Below are positions 34,787-44,073 of a stretch of 64,000 nt of DNA, piece after piece. The notes under the pieces were generated by a model. It saw only the letters and a program-made list of their open reading frames with translations. It searched no databases and was not told the origin of the DNA. Position 1 is the stretch's first letter. Every line of letters starts with the position of its first letter. Source of the stretch: Krasilnikoviella flava (GTDB lineage Bacteria > Actinomycetota > Actinomycetes > Actinomycetales > Cellulomonadaceae); assembly GCF_900167525.1 (NCBI RefSeq), contig NZ_FUZQ01000007.1, positions 1 through 64,000 of the forward strand, written 5' to 3'. A program made the position numbers and the translations under genes.

Positions 34787-35589
34787 GGCTCGTCACCGTC
34801 GGTGTCGCCGGCTCCTTCCCCGGGCCCGCCTCGCCCGCGTCCGCCTACCTGCTGCAGGCGCACGACGGCGAGCGGGAGTGGAACGTGCTGCTCGACCTCG
34901 GCAACGGGGGGCTCGGAGCGCTGCAGCGGCACGTCGACCCGCTCGACCTGGACGCCGTGGCCCTGTCCCATCTGCACCCGGACCACTGCGCGGACCTGTC
35001 GGGGCTGTACGTGTACCTGCGCTACCACCCCGAGCGGGGCGGCACGCGCACCGGGGTCGGGCGGAAGCTGCCCGTGCTCGGGCCCGCCGCCACGCCCGAA
35101 CGAGCCGCCGCGATGTACGGCCTGGCGCCGGGCGAGTCGATGGCGGGGGAGTACGACTTCCAGGCGTGGCAGCACGGGACGCCGGTGCGCGTGGGTCCGT
35201 TCGAGCTCGAGCCCTTCGCGGTGTTCCACCCGGTGGAGGCGTACGGCATCCGCGTGACCGGGCCGTCGTCGGTCCGCCCGGGGGAGCGAGCGACCCTCGT
35301 CTACTCCGGGGACACGGATGCCTGCGACGGGCTGGTCGCCGGGGCGCGCGACGCCGACCTGTTCCTGTGCGAGGCCGCGTTCCAGGAGGGGCGCGACGAC
35401 GCCGTCGAGCGTGGCATCCATCTCACCGGCCGGCGGGCCGGGGAGGCCGCGGCCGCCGCCGGGGCGCGGAGTCTGCTGCTCACGCACCTGCCTGTGTGGA
35501 GCTCGCCGGACGTCGCGCGTGCGGAGGCGCGGTCGGTCTACGACGGGCCCGTCGAGGTGGCGGTCGCCGGCGGGGTGCACGAGCTGTGA
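34783..35589 (+). CDS. MBL-fold metallo-hydrolase, Rv1339-like (probable cyclic-nucleotide phosphodiesterase)
   Basis: 268 residues. The metal site [11 protein letters not shown] (HxHxDH) is followed by the Asp in [11 protein letters not shown], with a final His in LLTHLPVW. The position directly after murI matches Rv1339, reported as an atypical class II cAMP phosphodiesterase; the orthology is inferred from order and length. If correct, it would lower cAMP in the cytoplasm. ATGA overlap with murI. Confidence 0.8.
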   Translation: MRLVTVGVAGSFPGPASPASAYLLQAHDGEREWNVLLDLGNGGLGALQRHVDPLDLDAVALSHLHPDHCADLSGLYVYLRYHPERGGTRTGVGRKLPVLGPAATPERAAAMYGLAPGESMAGEYDFQAWQHGTPVRVGPFELEPFAVFHPVEAYGIRVTGPSSVRPGERATLVYSGDTDACDGLVAGARDADLFLCEAAFQEGRDDAVERGIHLTGRRAGEAAAAAGARSLLLTHLPVWSSPDVARAEARSVYDGPVEVAVAGGVHEL

Positions 35590-35606
35590 GCGATAGCCTC
35601 GGCCCC

Positions 35607-36008
35607 GTGAACGACGCCTCCGCTCCCGCCTCCCCGACGACCCCGACTGCTCGGCCCGCCTGGCCCGCCGCCGTCTGCGACCTCGTCTGCGTGCTCGTGT
35701 TCACCGTGGTGGGCACGCTCAACCACGACACGGCGGGCGTCGGGCACGTCGCGCTGGTCGGGCTCCCGTTCGTCGTGGGGCTCGCCGTCGGCTGGCTCGC
35801 GACGCGCGCCTGGCGCGCCCCCGCGCAGGTGTGGCCCACGGGGGTGGCGGTGTGGTTCGCCACCGTGGTGCTGGGCCTGGTGCTGCGGCCCGTGCTCGGC
35901 ATCGGCGGGGTCGAGGTGTCGTTCGCGATCGTCACCGCCGTCTTCCTCGGCGTGACGATGCTGGGCTGGCGGGCGCTCGCGGCGCTCGCCGCCCGCCGCC
36001 GCGCCTGA
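35607..36008 (+). CDS. DUF3054 membrane protein
   Basis: 133 residues, four predicted helices. The family pattern is VCDLVCVLVFTVVGTLNHDT and GLAVGWLATRAWRAP. Function unknown. Two GTG codons are possible: 35586 (overlapping the upstream stop) and 35607. I favour 35607 because TAGCCT (35594-35599) sits 7 nt before it, matching the leaderless pattern seen elsewhere in the window. Confidence 0.8.
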   Translation: MNDASAPASPTTPTARPAWPAAVCDLVCVLVFTVVGTLNHDTAGVGHVALVGLPFVVGLAVGWLATRAWRAPAQVWPTGVAVWFATVVLGLVLRPVLGIGGVEVSFAIVTAVFLGVTMLGWRALAALAARRRA

Positions 36009-36027
36009 GTGGTCGTGCGCGCCCGGG

Positions 36028-36696
36028 TCAGAGGGCGGCGGCGACCGCCGCGGCCAGGGCGCGGAACGCCTTCCCGCGGTGGCTGATGGCGTTCTTCTCC
36101 GCCGGCTCGAGCTCCGAGGACGTGCGCGTCCCGGGCGTGCCGTCGGGCCCGGGGGCCTGCTCGGCGGGCACGTGGACGGGGTCGTAGCCGAAGCCGTTCT
36201 CGCCGCGCGGCGCGCGCACCAGGGTGCCGGGCATCTCGCCGAGGCACACCTCCTCGCGCCCGTCCGGGGTCACCAGCGCCGCCGCGCAGACGAACGCCGC
36301 GGCGCGGTGCTCGTCGCGCACGTCCGACAGCTGCGCCAGCAGCAGCTCGAGGTTCGCCACGTCGTCGCCGTGCCGCCCCGCCCAGCGGGCCGAGAAGATG
36401 CCGGGCGCGCCGCCCATGACGTCCACGCTGAGGCCGGAGTCGTCTGCCACGGCGGGCAGGCCCGTGGCCGCGGCGAGCGCTCGCGCCTTGATGAGCGCGT
36501 TCTCGACGAACGACACCCCGTCCTCGACCGGCTCCGGGGCGCCGAGGTCGCCTGCCGTCACCACGGCGTCGTCGGGCAGCGCGTCGAGGCCCGGCTGCTC
36601 GCGCAGGATGGCGCGCAGCTCCACGAGCTTCTTGCGGTTGTGCGTGGCCAGCACCAGGCGGGCGCCGGCAGGGACGGTGATGCTCGCGCCGGACAT
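36028..36696 (-). CDS. rdgB: XTP/dITP pyrophosphatase (RdgB/HAM1)
   Basis: 222 residues. It hydrolyses non-canonical purine triphosphates. Motifs are LVLATHNRKKLVELRAIL, PAVADDSGLSVDVMGGAPGI and GENGFGYDPVHVP, with the C-terminal SHRGKAFRAL. A Gly/Pro insertion (EQAPGPDGTPGTRTSS) lies between the last two. It starts 2 bases after the rph stop; the two are an operon, as in many bacteria. Confidence 0.94.
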   Translation of the reverse strand: MSGASITVPAGARLVLATHNRKKLVELRAILREQPGLDALPDDAVVTAGDLGAPEPVEDGVSFVENALIKARALAAATGLPAVADDSGLSVDVMGGAPGIFSARWAGRHGDDVANLELLLAQLSDVRDEHRAAAFVCAAALVTPDGREEVCLGEMPGTLVRAPRGENGFGYDPVHVPAEQAPGPDGTPGTRTSSELEPAEKNAISHRGKAFRALAAAVAAAL

Positions 36697-36698
36697 GC

Positions 36699-37466
36699 TC
36701 AGAGCTCCTGCGCCAGCGCCGCGCGCTGGGTCTCGGTGAGCTCGGCCGTGCCGGCGACGGCGAGGTCCAGCAGGGCGTCGAGCTCGGCGCGGTCGAACGG
36801 CGCGTGCTCCGCGGTGCCCTGCACCTCCACGAACGTGCCCGACCCGGTCGTCACGACGTTCATGTCCGTCTCGGCCCGCACGTCCTCGACGTAGGGCAGG
36901 TCGAGCATCGGGGTCCCGTCGATGATGCCGACGCTGACGGCGGCGACCGAGTCGGTGAGCACCTGCTTGCCGCCGGTGACGTGGCCGTGCCGGGCGCCCC
37001 ATGCCACGGCGTCGGCGAGGGCCACGTACGCGCCGGTGATCGCGGCGGTGCGGGTGCCGCCGTCGGCCTGCAGGACGTCGCAGTCGAGCACGATCGTGTT
37101 CTCCCCGAGCGCCGAGACGTCGACGACGGCGCGCAGCGCGCGGCCGATGAGGCGGGAGATCTCGTGGGTGCGGCCGCCGATCTTGCCCTTGACCGACTCG
37201 CGCTGGCTGCGCTCGTTGGTCGCGCGGGGGAGCATCGCGTACTCCGCGGTGACCCAGCCCTCGCCGGAGCCCTTCTTCCAGCGCGGCACGCCCGCGGTGA
37301 ACGACGCCGTGCACAGCACACGGGTGTTGCCGAACTCCACCAGCACGGAGCCCTCGGCGTTCTGGGTCCACCCGCGCGTGATCGTGACGGGGCGGAGCTG
37401 GTCGGGCGTGCGGCCGTCGGCGCGCAGGGCAGCGCCGGGCACGGTCTCGGAAGCGGGGGAGGTCAT
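36699..37466 (-). CDS. rph: Ribonuclease PH
   Basis: 255 residues from the ATG at 37466. A phosphorolytic 3'-5' exonuclease trimming tRNA 3' ends. Signature blocks are [30 protein letters not shown] and [26 protein letters not shown] lies 7 nt before the ATG (37474-37479 on the plus strand), so the message is probably leaderless; a GTG three codons upstream is less likely. Divergent from the ABC-F gene. Confidence 0.94.
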   Translation of the reverse strand: MTSPASETVPGAALRADGRTPDQLRPVTITRGWTQNAEGSVLVEFGNTRVLCTASFTAGVPRWKKGSGEGWVTAEYAMLPRATNERSQRESVKGKIGGRTHEISRLIGRALRAVVDVSALGENTIVLDCDVLQADGGTRTAAITGAYVALADAVAWGARHGHVTGGKQVLTDSVAAVSVGIIDGTPMLDLPYVEDVRAETDMNVVTTGSGTFVEVQGTAEHAPFDRAELDALLDLAVAGTAELTETQRAALAQEL

Positions 37467-37516
37467 GCCGTCCACCCTATGCGAGCGCCCGGCAGGCCTC
37501 GCCCTAGGATCGTCGG

Positions 37517-39256
37517 GTGCAGCTCACCGCCACGGACCTCGCGTTCGCCTATCCCGGCCGCCCGGTCCTCGACGGCGTGAGCCTGCGGGTGTCCGACGGC
37601 ACCCGCCTGGGCGTGGTGGGCGAGAACGGCTCCGGAAAGTCGACGCTGCTGCACCTGCTTGCCGGCGACCTGCAGCCCGCCCGCGGCGGGATCCGTCGCA
37701 AGGGGAGCGTCGCGCTGGTGGAGCAGGAGCTCGTCACCACGCCCGGCCAGACGGTCGGGGACCTGGTGCGGGGCACGCTCGCCGGGCTGCGGGCGCTCGC
37801 CGCCGAGATCGAGGCCGAGGCCGCGGCGTTCGACCACGAGACGGGCGACCTGCGGCGGCTGTCCGGCCTGCTCGCGCGCGCCGAGCACCTGGCCGCGTGG
37901 GACGCCGACCGCCGGGTCGAGGTGGCCCTGACCCGGCTGGACGCGGTGCGCGACCCCGACCGCCGTCTCGACACCCTGTCCGTCGGCCAGCGGTACCGCG
38001 TGCGGCTCGCGTGCCGGCTCGCCGAGCGGGCGGACCTGCTGCTCCTGGACGAGCCGACCAACCACCTCGACGACTCCGCGATCGAGTTCCTCACCGGCGA
38101 GCTGATCGCCTGGCGCGGCGGGGTCGTGGTCGTGACGCACGACCGCGAGCTGCTCGACGACGTCGCCACGGCGATCCTCGACCTCGACCCCTCGATGGAC
38201 GGCAAGCCCGTCCTGTACGGGCAGCCCGGCTACCTGGCGTACCGGTTCGCCAAGAACCAGGCCCTGCACCGGTGGCGGCAGCGCTACCGCGCGGAGCAGG
38301 AGCGCGCCCGCGTGCTCGCCGAGCGCCTCGACGCCTCGTACGAGGGGCTGTCTGACGAGTGGCGCCCGGCGAAGGGGTCGCAGAAGCACCGCCGCGCGAC
38401 GCGCGCCCGCATCCACGTCAAGGCCGCCGACCGGCTGGTCGAGAAGCTCGAGGCCGAGGCCGTCGAGGTGCCCGTGCCGCCGGCGCGGCTCGCGTTCCCG
38501 GACCTGCCCGCGATGTCGCCCGGCTGGGACGCGGGCGACCCGCTCGTCGAGCTCCGCTCGCCGCGGGTCGTGGCGGACCCCTGGGCCCTTCGACAGGCTC
38601 AGGACGGCGCCGGCTCGGGGCGGCGAGACGGCGACGGCGTCCGGGTCGACCTGCCCGGCACGCGTGTCGCGATCCCACCGTCGGGCCGGCTGCTGGTCGT
38701 CGGGCCCAACGGGGCCGGCAAGTCGACCCTGCTGGCGGCGCTCGCGGGCCGGGTGCCGCTGGCGCGCGGGACCCGCACCGTGACCGCGGGGGCACGGCTG
38801 GGCATCGTGGCGCAGGAGACGGCGCTCGCGGCCGGCGCCGAGACCCGCGCCCCGGCGCTGGACGTCGTGGACATCGCGGACGCCGGCGACGCGGGGCCGC
38901 GTTCCGGGTTCGACGCGTACGCGGCGGAGGCGCTGGAGCTGCTGCAGCGCGGCGAGCTGGACCCGGAGCACGTGGTGCCCGTGGCCGCCCTCGGCCTGCT
39001 GAGCGAGGAGGACCTGGAGCGGCCGCTCGCGGAGCTGTCGGCGGGGCAGCGGCGCCGGTTCGAGCTCGCGCGGGCGCTCCTGCACGCGCCCCACGTGCTG
39101 CTGCTCGACGAACCCACCAACCACCTGTCGGTGGACCTCGTGGACGAGCTGACCCGCGCGCTGATCGCCACGCCCGCCGCCGTCGTCGTCGCCACCCACG
39201 ACCGGCGCATGCGCGCCGACCTCGCGGACTGGCCGGTGCTCGACCTCTCCGCCTGA
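37517..39256 (+). CDS. ABC-F family ATPase
   Basis: 579 residues with two ABC domains. Domain 1 has [29 protein letters not shown] and [13 protein letters not shown]; domain 2 has [29 protein letters not shown] and [11 protein letters not shown]. There are no membrane helices. ABC-F proteins act on ribosomes as translation factors or antibiotic-protection factors; the subgroup is not clear. A copy of a short dispersed repeat (38584-38603) is inserted in frame before domain 2 and encodes LRQAQDG. TAGGAT is 6 nt before the GTG. No resistance genes are adjacent. Confidence 0.9.
   Translation: MQLTATDLAFAYPGRPVLDGVSLRVSDGTRLGVVGENGSGKSTLLHLLAGDLQPARGGIRRKGSVALVEQELVTTPGQTVGDLVRGTLAGLRALAAEIEAEAAAFDHETGDLRRLSGLLARAEHLAAWDADRRVEVALTRLDAVRDPDRRLDTLSVGQRYRVRLACRLAERADLLLLDEPTNHLDDSAIEFLTGELIAWRGGVVVVTHDRELLDDVATAILDLDPSMDGKPVLYGQPGYLAYRFAKNQALHRWRQRYRAEQERARVLAERLDASYEGLSDEWRPAKGSQKHRRATRARIHVKAADRLVEKLEAEAVEVPVPPARLAFPDLPAMSPGWDAGDPLVELRSPRVVADPWALRQAQDGAGSGRRDGDGVRVDLPGTRVAIPPSGRLLVVGPNGAGKSTLLAALAGRVPLARGTRTVTAGARLGIVAQETALAAGAETRAPALDVVDIADAGDAGPRSGFDAYAAEALELLQRGELDPEHVVPVAALGLLSEEDLERPLAELSAGQRRRFELARALLHAPHVLLLDEPTNHLSVDLVDELTRALIATPAAVVVATHDRRMRADLADWPVLDLSA
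38584..38603. repeat. Dispersed repeat motif inside the ABC-F gene
   Basis: CCCTTCGACAGGCTCAGGA is a motif recognised as a widely dispersed short repeat in many high-GC bacteria (its other strand encodes SLSKG). Here it lies in frame in a variable linker, so it is tolerated. Confidence 0.6.
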
Positions 39257-39302
39257 CCGCAGGTCGACGACCGTGCGAGAGGCCGGTGACTACCCTCGGC
39301 TC

Positions 39303-41579
39303 GTGGCCGCCGAACCTCCCATCCCCGTCGAGGAACCTGTCGCGCCCGGGCGCGAGGCCCGCGCGCTGGTCGCACGCCACGCCGGCCGCAGGGACGGCGC
39401 ACGGGCGATCCTGGACCACCTCGACGCGGCCGTCGTCACCGTCGCGGCCTGGGTGCGGGACGACGAGCGCCGGCGCGTCCGCGAGGAGCTGGAACGCGTC
39501 GACACGGCGCGCCTGGGCGAGACCACCGACCGCAACCTGCGGCTGTCCGCCGTCCAGGCGGCCGGCTACTTGACTGCCGCGGACCTCCTCGACGTCGGGC
39601 CGCGCGACCTCGCGGCCCTGCCCGGGGTCGGGGAGACGACGGCACGCGGCGTGGTGGCCGCTGTCGGGCAGCTGGCGGAGGCCGCCGTCGCGCTGCACCC
39701 GCTGCGGATCGGGATCGACCGGGCGGGGCTGCCGACGCCGGCCGGCGCGGACCGGCTCCTGGCGTCCCTCCACCGGGTCATGCGGCTGCGCCCGCTCGTC
39801 GCACCGCACCGCACCGCGCTGACGGACTACGCGGCGAGCGTGGCCGCCGCCCTGCCCGTCGCGGCGCGCGCCCGGCACCTCGCGCGGTGGTGGACGGCGC
39901 GGGCGTCCACACGCCGGGCCGCGCGCGAGGCGCTGGCCTCGTTGCGCGCCTGGGACCGCTCGGGTTTCGGCACACACCTGGACGTGACGCTCGCCACGCT
40001 CGCTGCCGGTGTCGAGGAGCCCGACCCCGGGGTGCTCGCGCTGGCCGCCGACTTCGAGAAGCGGTCCGCCGAGTACTACGCGGTGCTGGTCGACATCGTG
40101 CCCCAGGCGCAGGACGCCCTCGCGGCACGCGGGCTCCTGCCGCAGGACCTGGTCGACCGCGTCGAGGCCCGCCCGCTCGACGTCGGCGCGATGCGCGTCC
40201 CCCTGCGCGGCTACCAGGAGTTCGGCGCCCGGTTCGTCCTCAACCAGGGACGGGCGCTGCTCGGCGACGAGATGGGGCTCGGCAAGACCGTGCAGGCGCT
40301 CGCGGTCATGGCCCACCTGACGGCGCAGGGCGAAGGGCGGTTCCTCGTGGTCTGCCCGGCCAGCCTGCTCGCGAACTGGGCGAGGGAGGTGGAGGACCGC
40401 ACCTCGTTGACGTCCCACCGTATGCACGGCGAGGGACGGGCCGGCGCGATCGCGGCGTGGGAGTCGCGCGGCGGCGTCGGCCTCACCACCTTCGAGGGCC
40501 TCGCGCACGTGCCCGACGTCGGCGACGTCGCTCTCGTCGTCGTCGACGAGGCGCACTACGTGAAGAACCCCCGCACGCGACGGTCCCGGGCGGTGGGCCG
40601 CTGGGCCCGCCGGGTGTGGCGGGTGCTGTTCCTCACCGGCACCCCGATGGACAACCGGCTCGAGGACTTCCTGGAGCTCGTCCGCATGCTGCAGCCCGAC
40701 CTCGTCGCGCAGCTGCCGGGCCACCTGGGGCTGCTGGGTCCTGACGCCTTCCGGCGGGTCGTCGCGCCGGTCTACCTGCGGCGCAACCAGGAGGACGTGC
40801 TCGTCGAGCTGCCCGAGATCATCGCCGCCGACGACTGGGTCGACCTCACCGCGGCCGACGACCGTGCCTATCGGGACGCCGTCGCCGCCGGCAACCTCAT
40901 GGCGATGCGGCGAGCGGCCTGGGTCGCGGGCGCCGACGGCGACTTCAGGGCGTGCGCCAAGCTGACGCGGCTGCTGGAGATCGTCGATGAGGCGCGCGAC
41001 GAGGGGCGGGGCGTGGTCGTCTTCTCCACCTTCCGCGACGTGCTGGACACGGTGGTCACGGTGCTCGGATCCCGGGGCGTGCCGGTGCACGGGCCCCTGA
41101 CCGGTGACGTCCCCGTCGCCGAGCGCATGGGGCTCGTGGACGGGTTCGTCTCCGACGACGACGCTCCGGTGCTCGTGGCCCAGATCGCCGTCGGAGGGAC
41201 CGGGCTCAACCTCCAGGCGGCGAGCGTCGTCGTGCTGTGCGAGCCGCAGCTCACCCCGGCCGCCGAGGATCAGGCGGTCGCGCGGCTGCACCGGATGGGC
41301 CAGGTCCGCACGGTCCGGGCCCACCGGCTGCTCGCGGAGGACGGTGTGGACGAGCGGGTCGTGGAGCTGCTCGCCGGGAAGCAGAAGGTGTTCGACGAGT
41401 ACGTCCGCACGTCGAGCGTGGCGGCCGCGGCCGTGTCGGCGGTGGACGTCACCGTGGGAGCCCTCGCCCGGGACGTCGTGGCCTGGGAGCAGGCACGTCT
41501 CGGCTACGGGCCGTGCTGGGACGGTCTGGACGACGACGGGGGCGACGGGGGCGGCCTGGGCGAGACGGCCGTGTCCTAG
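39303..41579 (+). CDS. SNF2/SWI2-family helicase with N-terminal helix-hairpin-helix
   Basis: 758 residues from the GTG at 39303. The N-terminal region has a helix-hairpin-helix (LAALPGVGETTARGVVAAV). The SNF2 core has motif I GDEMGLGKTVQALAVM, motif II VVVDEAHYVKN, motif III FLTGTPMDN and motif VI AVARLHRMGQVRTVRAHRL. SNF2 proteins translocate on double-stranded DNA to remodel protein-DNA complexes. TACCCT 6 nt before the GTG favours this start over a GTG at 39273. The stop overlaps the end of the convergent Pr6Pr gene by 4 bases. Confidence 0.88.
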   Translation: MAAEPPIPVEEPVAPGREARALVARHAGRRDGARAILDHLDAAVVTVAAWVRDDERRRVREELERVDTARLGETTDRNLRLSAVQAAGYLTAADLLDVGPRDLAALPGVGETTARGVVAAVGQLAEAAVALHPLRIGIDRAGLPTPAGADRLLASLHRVMRLRPLVAPHRTALTDYAASVAAALPVAARARHLARWWTARASTRRAAREALASLRAWDRSGFGTHLDVTLATLAAGVEEPDPGVLALAADFEKRSAEYYAVLVDIVPQAQDALAARGLLPQDLVDRVEARPLDVGAMRVPLRGYQEFGARFVLNQGRALLGDEMGLGKTVQALAVMAHLTAQGEGRFLVVCPASLLANWAREVEDRTSLTSHRMHGEGRAGAIAAWESRGGVGLTTFEGLAHVPDVGDVALVVVDEAHYVKNPRTRRSRAVGRWARRVWRVLFLTGTPMDNRLEDFLELVRMLQPDLVAQLPGHLGLLGPDAFRRVVAPVYLRRNQEDVLVELPEIIAADDWVDLTAADDRAYRDAVAAGNLMAMRRAAWVAGADGDFRACAKLTRLLEIVDEARDEGRGVVVFSTFRDVLDTVVTVLGSRGVPVHGPLTGDVPVAERMGLVDGFVSDDDAPVLVAQIAVGGTGLNLQAASVVVLCEPQLTPAAEDQAVARLHRMGQVRTVRAHRLLAEDGVDERVVELLAGKQKVFDEYVRTSSVAAAAVSAVDVTVGALARDVVAWEQARLGYGPCWDGLDDDGGDGGGLGETAVS

Positions 41580-42220
41580 CGTCGGCGGTCGGGCGCCGCG
41601 GGCAGACGGCGGTCCGCCCAGAGCGCCACGAGGGCGAGCAGGAGGAACATGGCCGCGACGAGGGCGGCGTTGACCAGCGCGCGCGCCAGGCCCAGCTCGC
41701 CGACGTCGAGGAACGGGTACGGGTACCAGCCCACGACCGCGCCGCGCACGAAGGTGTAGCCGATCCATGCCAGCGGCCCGACGACGGACCAGCCCACCGT
41801 GACCGCGTCGACCCGGGGGCGCGGCCCGGCGAGGAGCCACACGACCACCGCGAGCACGGGCGACGCCATGTGCAGGAGCACGTTCGACAGCTGACCTGCC
41901 TGCGTGAGCCCGGGCACCGTGCCGGCGAGCACCGTGTTGTAGACGACGCCGGTGACGACGATGCACAGCAGCGCATCCAGGTGCGCGACGCGCAGCAGCC
42001 GGCCGTCGCGCGCCGGGTGGAGCGCCAGGAGCACGGAGACCGCACCGATGCCGACGTTGGACAGGATCGTGAAGTAGGAGAACAGCCGGACCAGCCGCTC
42101 CGTCGTGGTGCCCGCCGCGCCCGGGCCGTCGACGAGCGCGATGACGAGCTCCATGAGCACGCCCCCGAGGGCGGGGAGCGCGACGAGCAGGTGCGCGGCG
42201 GTCGCCGTCCGGCGGCTCAC
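41576..42220 (-). CDS. Pr6Pr family membrane protein
   Basis: 214 residues with six predicted helices. The family pattern includes RLFSYFTILSNVGIGAVSVL, GVVYNTVLAGTVPGLT and WIGYTFVRGAVVGWYPYPFL, with conserved Tyr/Pro residues. Function unknown. GTG start overlaps the DUF4916 stop (GTGA), so the two are cotranscribed. Confidence 0.85.
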   Translation of the reverse strand: MSRRTATAAHLLVALPALGGVLMELVIALVDGPGAAGTTTERLVRLFSYFTILSNVGIGAVSVLLALHPARDGRLLRVAHLDALLCIVVTGVVYNTVLAGTVPGLTQAGQLSNVLLHMASPVLAVVVWLLAGPRPRVDAVTVGWSVVGPLAWIGYTFVRGAVVGWYPYPFLDVGELGLARALVNAALVAAMFLLLALVALWADRRLPAAPDRRR

Positions 42221-42789
42221 GTCAGGCGGCCGGCCCAGGCCATCGCCTGCTTCACGAGGGTGCCCTGGCCGTGGATCATCTCGGCCTGCACGGTGTCGCT
42301 GCACGCCTCCTCCGGCGTGAGCCACGCCAGGTCGAGCGCGTCCTGCTGCGGGCGGCAGTCGCCCGTCACCGGGACCACGTACGCCAGGGACACGGCGTGC
42401 TGGCGGGGGTCGTGGTACGGCGTGATGCCGGGGGTGGGGAAGTACTCAGCCACGGTGAACGGCTGGGGCGACGCCGGCACCTGCGGCAGCGCGACCGGGC
42501 CCAGGTCCTTCTCGATGTGCCGCAGCAGCGCGTCGCGCACCCGCTCGTGGTAGAGGACGCGGCCCGAGACGAGCGCCCGGGTCATGGTGCCGAGCGGCGT
42601 GACGCGCAGCAGCAGCCCGACGGCGACCACGTCGCCGGAGTCGTCGACGCGCACCGGCACGGCGTCGACGTAGACGACGGGGAGCTGCGCGCGCACGGCC
42701 GCAAGGTCCTCCGGGCTGAGCCAGCCCGCGGGCTGTGGCTCGTCGCGGTAGAACTCGTCGTCTGGAGGAAACTCGGCCGTGTCCGTCAC
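42217..42789 (-). CDS. DUF4916 (Nudix-like) protein
   Basis: 190 residues. Typical blocks are FYRDEPQPAGWLSPEDLAAV, VVYVDAVPVRV and HAVSLAYVVPVTGDCRPQQD. The Nudix-box position reads GRVLYHERVRDALLRHIEKD, lacking the full REx2EE set, so hydrolase activity is doubtful. It is the first gene of a two-gene minus-strand unit, divergent from thioredoxin. TAGAAA 6 nt before the GTG is a weak promoter candidate. Confidence 0.82.
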   Translation of the reverse strand: MTDTAEFPPDDEFYRDEPQPAGWLSPEDLAAVRAQLPVVYVDAVPVRVDDSGDVVAVGLLLRVTPLGTMTRALVSGRVLYHERVRDALLRHIEKDLGPVALPQVPASPQPFTVAEYFPTPGITPYHDPRQHAVSLAYVVPVTGDCRPQQDALDLAWLTPEEACSDTVQAEMIHGQGTLVKQAMAWAGRLT

Positions 42790-42915
42790 AGGTCGTTTCT
42801 ACCAGCCCGCACCCCGCGCCACCCCGTCGCAGCGCGCCGTGACGGGTGCCCCGGGAATACTGGGGAGCGTCCCGGCGCTGTGCGCAGGAGACCCCCTGAT
42901 GGAAGGACGACACCC

Positions 42916-43293
42916 ATGGCCACCGTCGAGCTGACCGACGACACGTTCGAGAAGACCGTCACCGACAACGACATCGTGCTGGTCGACTTCTGGGCCGAGT
43001 GGTGTGGCCCGTGCAAGCAGTTCGCGCCGGTCTTCGAGGCCTCGTCCGAGGAGAACGCGGACGTGGTGCACGCCAAGATCGACACCGAGGCCCACCAGCG
43101 CATCGCCGCCGCCGCGGGCGTGACGGCCATCCCGACCCTCATGGCGTTCCGCGAGGGCGTGCTGGTCTTCAACCAGGCCGGCGCCCTGCCCCGCCCCGCG
43201 CTCAAGCAGGTCGTCGACGCCGTCAAGGGCCTCGACATGGACGACGTGCGCGCCCAGATCGCCGCCGAGAACAACGGCGCGCCGCAGGCCTGA
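42916..43293 (+). CDS. trxA: Thioredoxin
   Basis: 125 residues. Active site WAEWCGPCKQF (the usual WCGPCK), the cis-proline in AIPTLMAF, and standard N- and C-terminal helices. It is a cytoplasmic disulfide reductase. A GGAAGGA site precedes the ATG. The C-terminal 20 residues are longer than in short thioredoxins, which is frequent in actinobacteria. A strong terminator follows. Confidence 0.93.
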   Translation: MATVELTDDTFEKTVTDNDIVLVDFWAEWCGPCKQFAPVFEASSEENADVVHAKIDTEAHQRIAAAAGVTAIPTLMAFREGVLVFNQAGALPRPALKQVVDAVKGLDMDDVRAQIAAENNGAPQA

Positions 43294-43315
43294 CCGCCGC
43301 ACCGCCAGCACCACG

Positions 43316-43353
43316 GACGACGCCCGTCCCGGCTTCCCGGGGCGGGCGTCGTC
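43316..43353 (+). terminator. Terminator hairpin after the thioredoxin gene
   Basis: GACGACGCCCG and CGGGCGTCGTC form the stem, extended by G/C pairs around CTTCC; it lies between trxA and the convergent tRNA-Leu. Confidence 0.82.
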
Positions 43354-43362
43354 ATTCGCCGG

Positions 43363-43443
43363 TGCGCGAGGCGGGACTCGAACCCGCACGTCCGAAGACA
43401 CTGGTTCCTAAGACCAGCGTGTCTGCCATTCCACCACTCGCGC
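43363..43443 (-). tRNA. tRNA-Leu (anticodon TAG)
   Basis: The acceptor GCGCGAG pairs with CTCGCGC. The anticodon stem CTGGT/ACCAG encloses the loop CTTAGGA, giving TAG (plus-strand 43408-43410). A long variable arm is present, as expected for class II leucine tRNAs. CCA is not encoded. Confidence 0.94.
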
Positions 43444-43468
43444 GCCGGGCCAGTGTAGGCAGTCGGCG

Positions 43469-43975
43469 TCAGTCGAGGCCGAGGGTCTTGCGCACCCGCG
43501 CGACGTGACCGGTCGCCTTGACGTTGTACTGCGCGACGGCGACCTTGCCCTCCGGGTCGACGACGACGGTGGAGCGGATGACGCCCACGTACGTCTTGCC
43601 GTAGTTCTTCTTCTCGCCCCACGCGCCCCAGGCCTCGAGCGCCGTGTGCTCGGTGTCGGCGACGAGCGGGAACGTCAGCGCGTCGCGCTCGGCGAACGTC
43701 GCGAGCTTGTCCACGCCGTCGGGGGAGACGCCGACGACGGCGTAGCCGGCGCCCTGCAGGGACGCGAGCGAGTCGCGGAAGTCGCAGGCCTCGGTGGTGC
43801 ACCCCGGCGTCATCGCGGCGGGGTAGAAGTACACGACGACGCCCTTGCGGCCGGGCTCGGCGAGCGCGTCGGCCAGCGAGAAGGTGCCGGTCGTGCGGCC
43901 GGTGCCGGACGCGTCGGGCAGGACGGCGGGCAGCTCGAGGGCGGGGGCGGTGTCGCCGACGGCGAGACGGGTCAC
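43469..43975 (-). CDS. bcp: Peroxiredoxin, Bcp/PrxQ type
   Basis: 168 residues from the GTG at 43975, which has an AAGGAG site. A thiol peroxidase. The peroxidatic cysteine lies in YFYPAAMTPGCTTEACDF, with the partner Cys five residues later, as in 2-Cys atypical PrxQ. The thioredoxin gene 180 bases away could supply its reductant. The tRNA-Leu gene lies just downstream on the same strand. Confidence 0.93.
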   Translation of the reverse strand: MTRLAVGDTAPALELPAVLPDASGTGRTTGTFSLADALAEPGRKGVVVYFYPAAMTPGCTTEACDFRDSLASLQGAGYAVVGVSPDGVDKLATFAERDALTFPLVADTEHTALEAWGAWGEKKNYGKTYVGVIRSTVVVDPEGKVAVAQYNVKATGHVARVRKTLGLD

Positions 43976-44073
43976 GGGCACTCCTTGGTCTGGTGGCTGT
44001 CGTGCGGGCGGGGCCGTCGAGGCCGCACGCCCCGGCGTCGAGCGTAGACGTCCGCGTCGTCTAGCGTGGTGCC

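Noticed and set aside
38418-41966. An antisense open frame of 1182 codons
   Set aside because: It is opposite the ABC-F and SNF2 genes, is Arg/Gly/His-rich without any domain, and arises from high G+C third-position bias.
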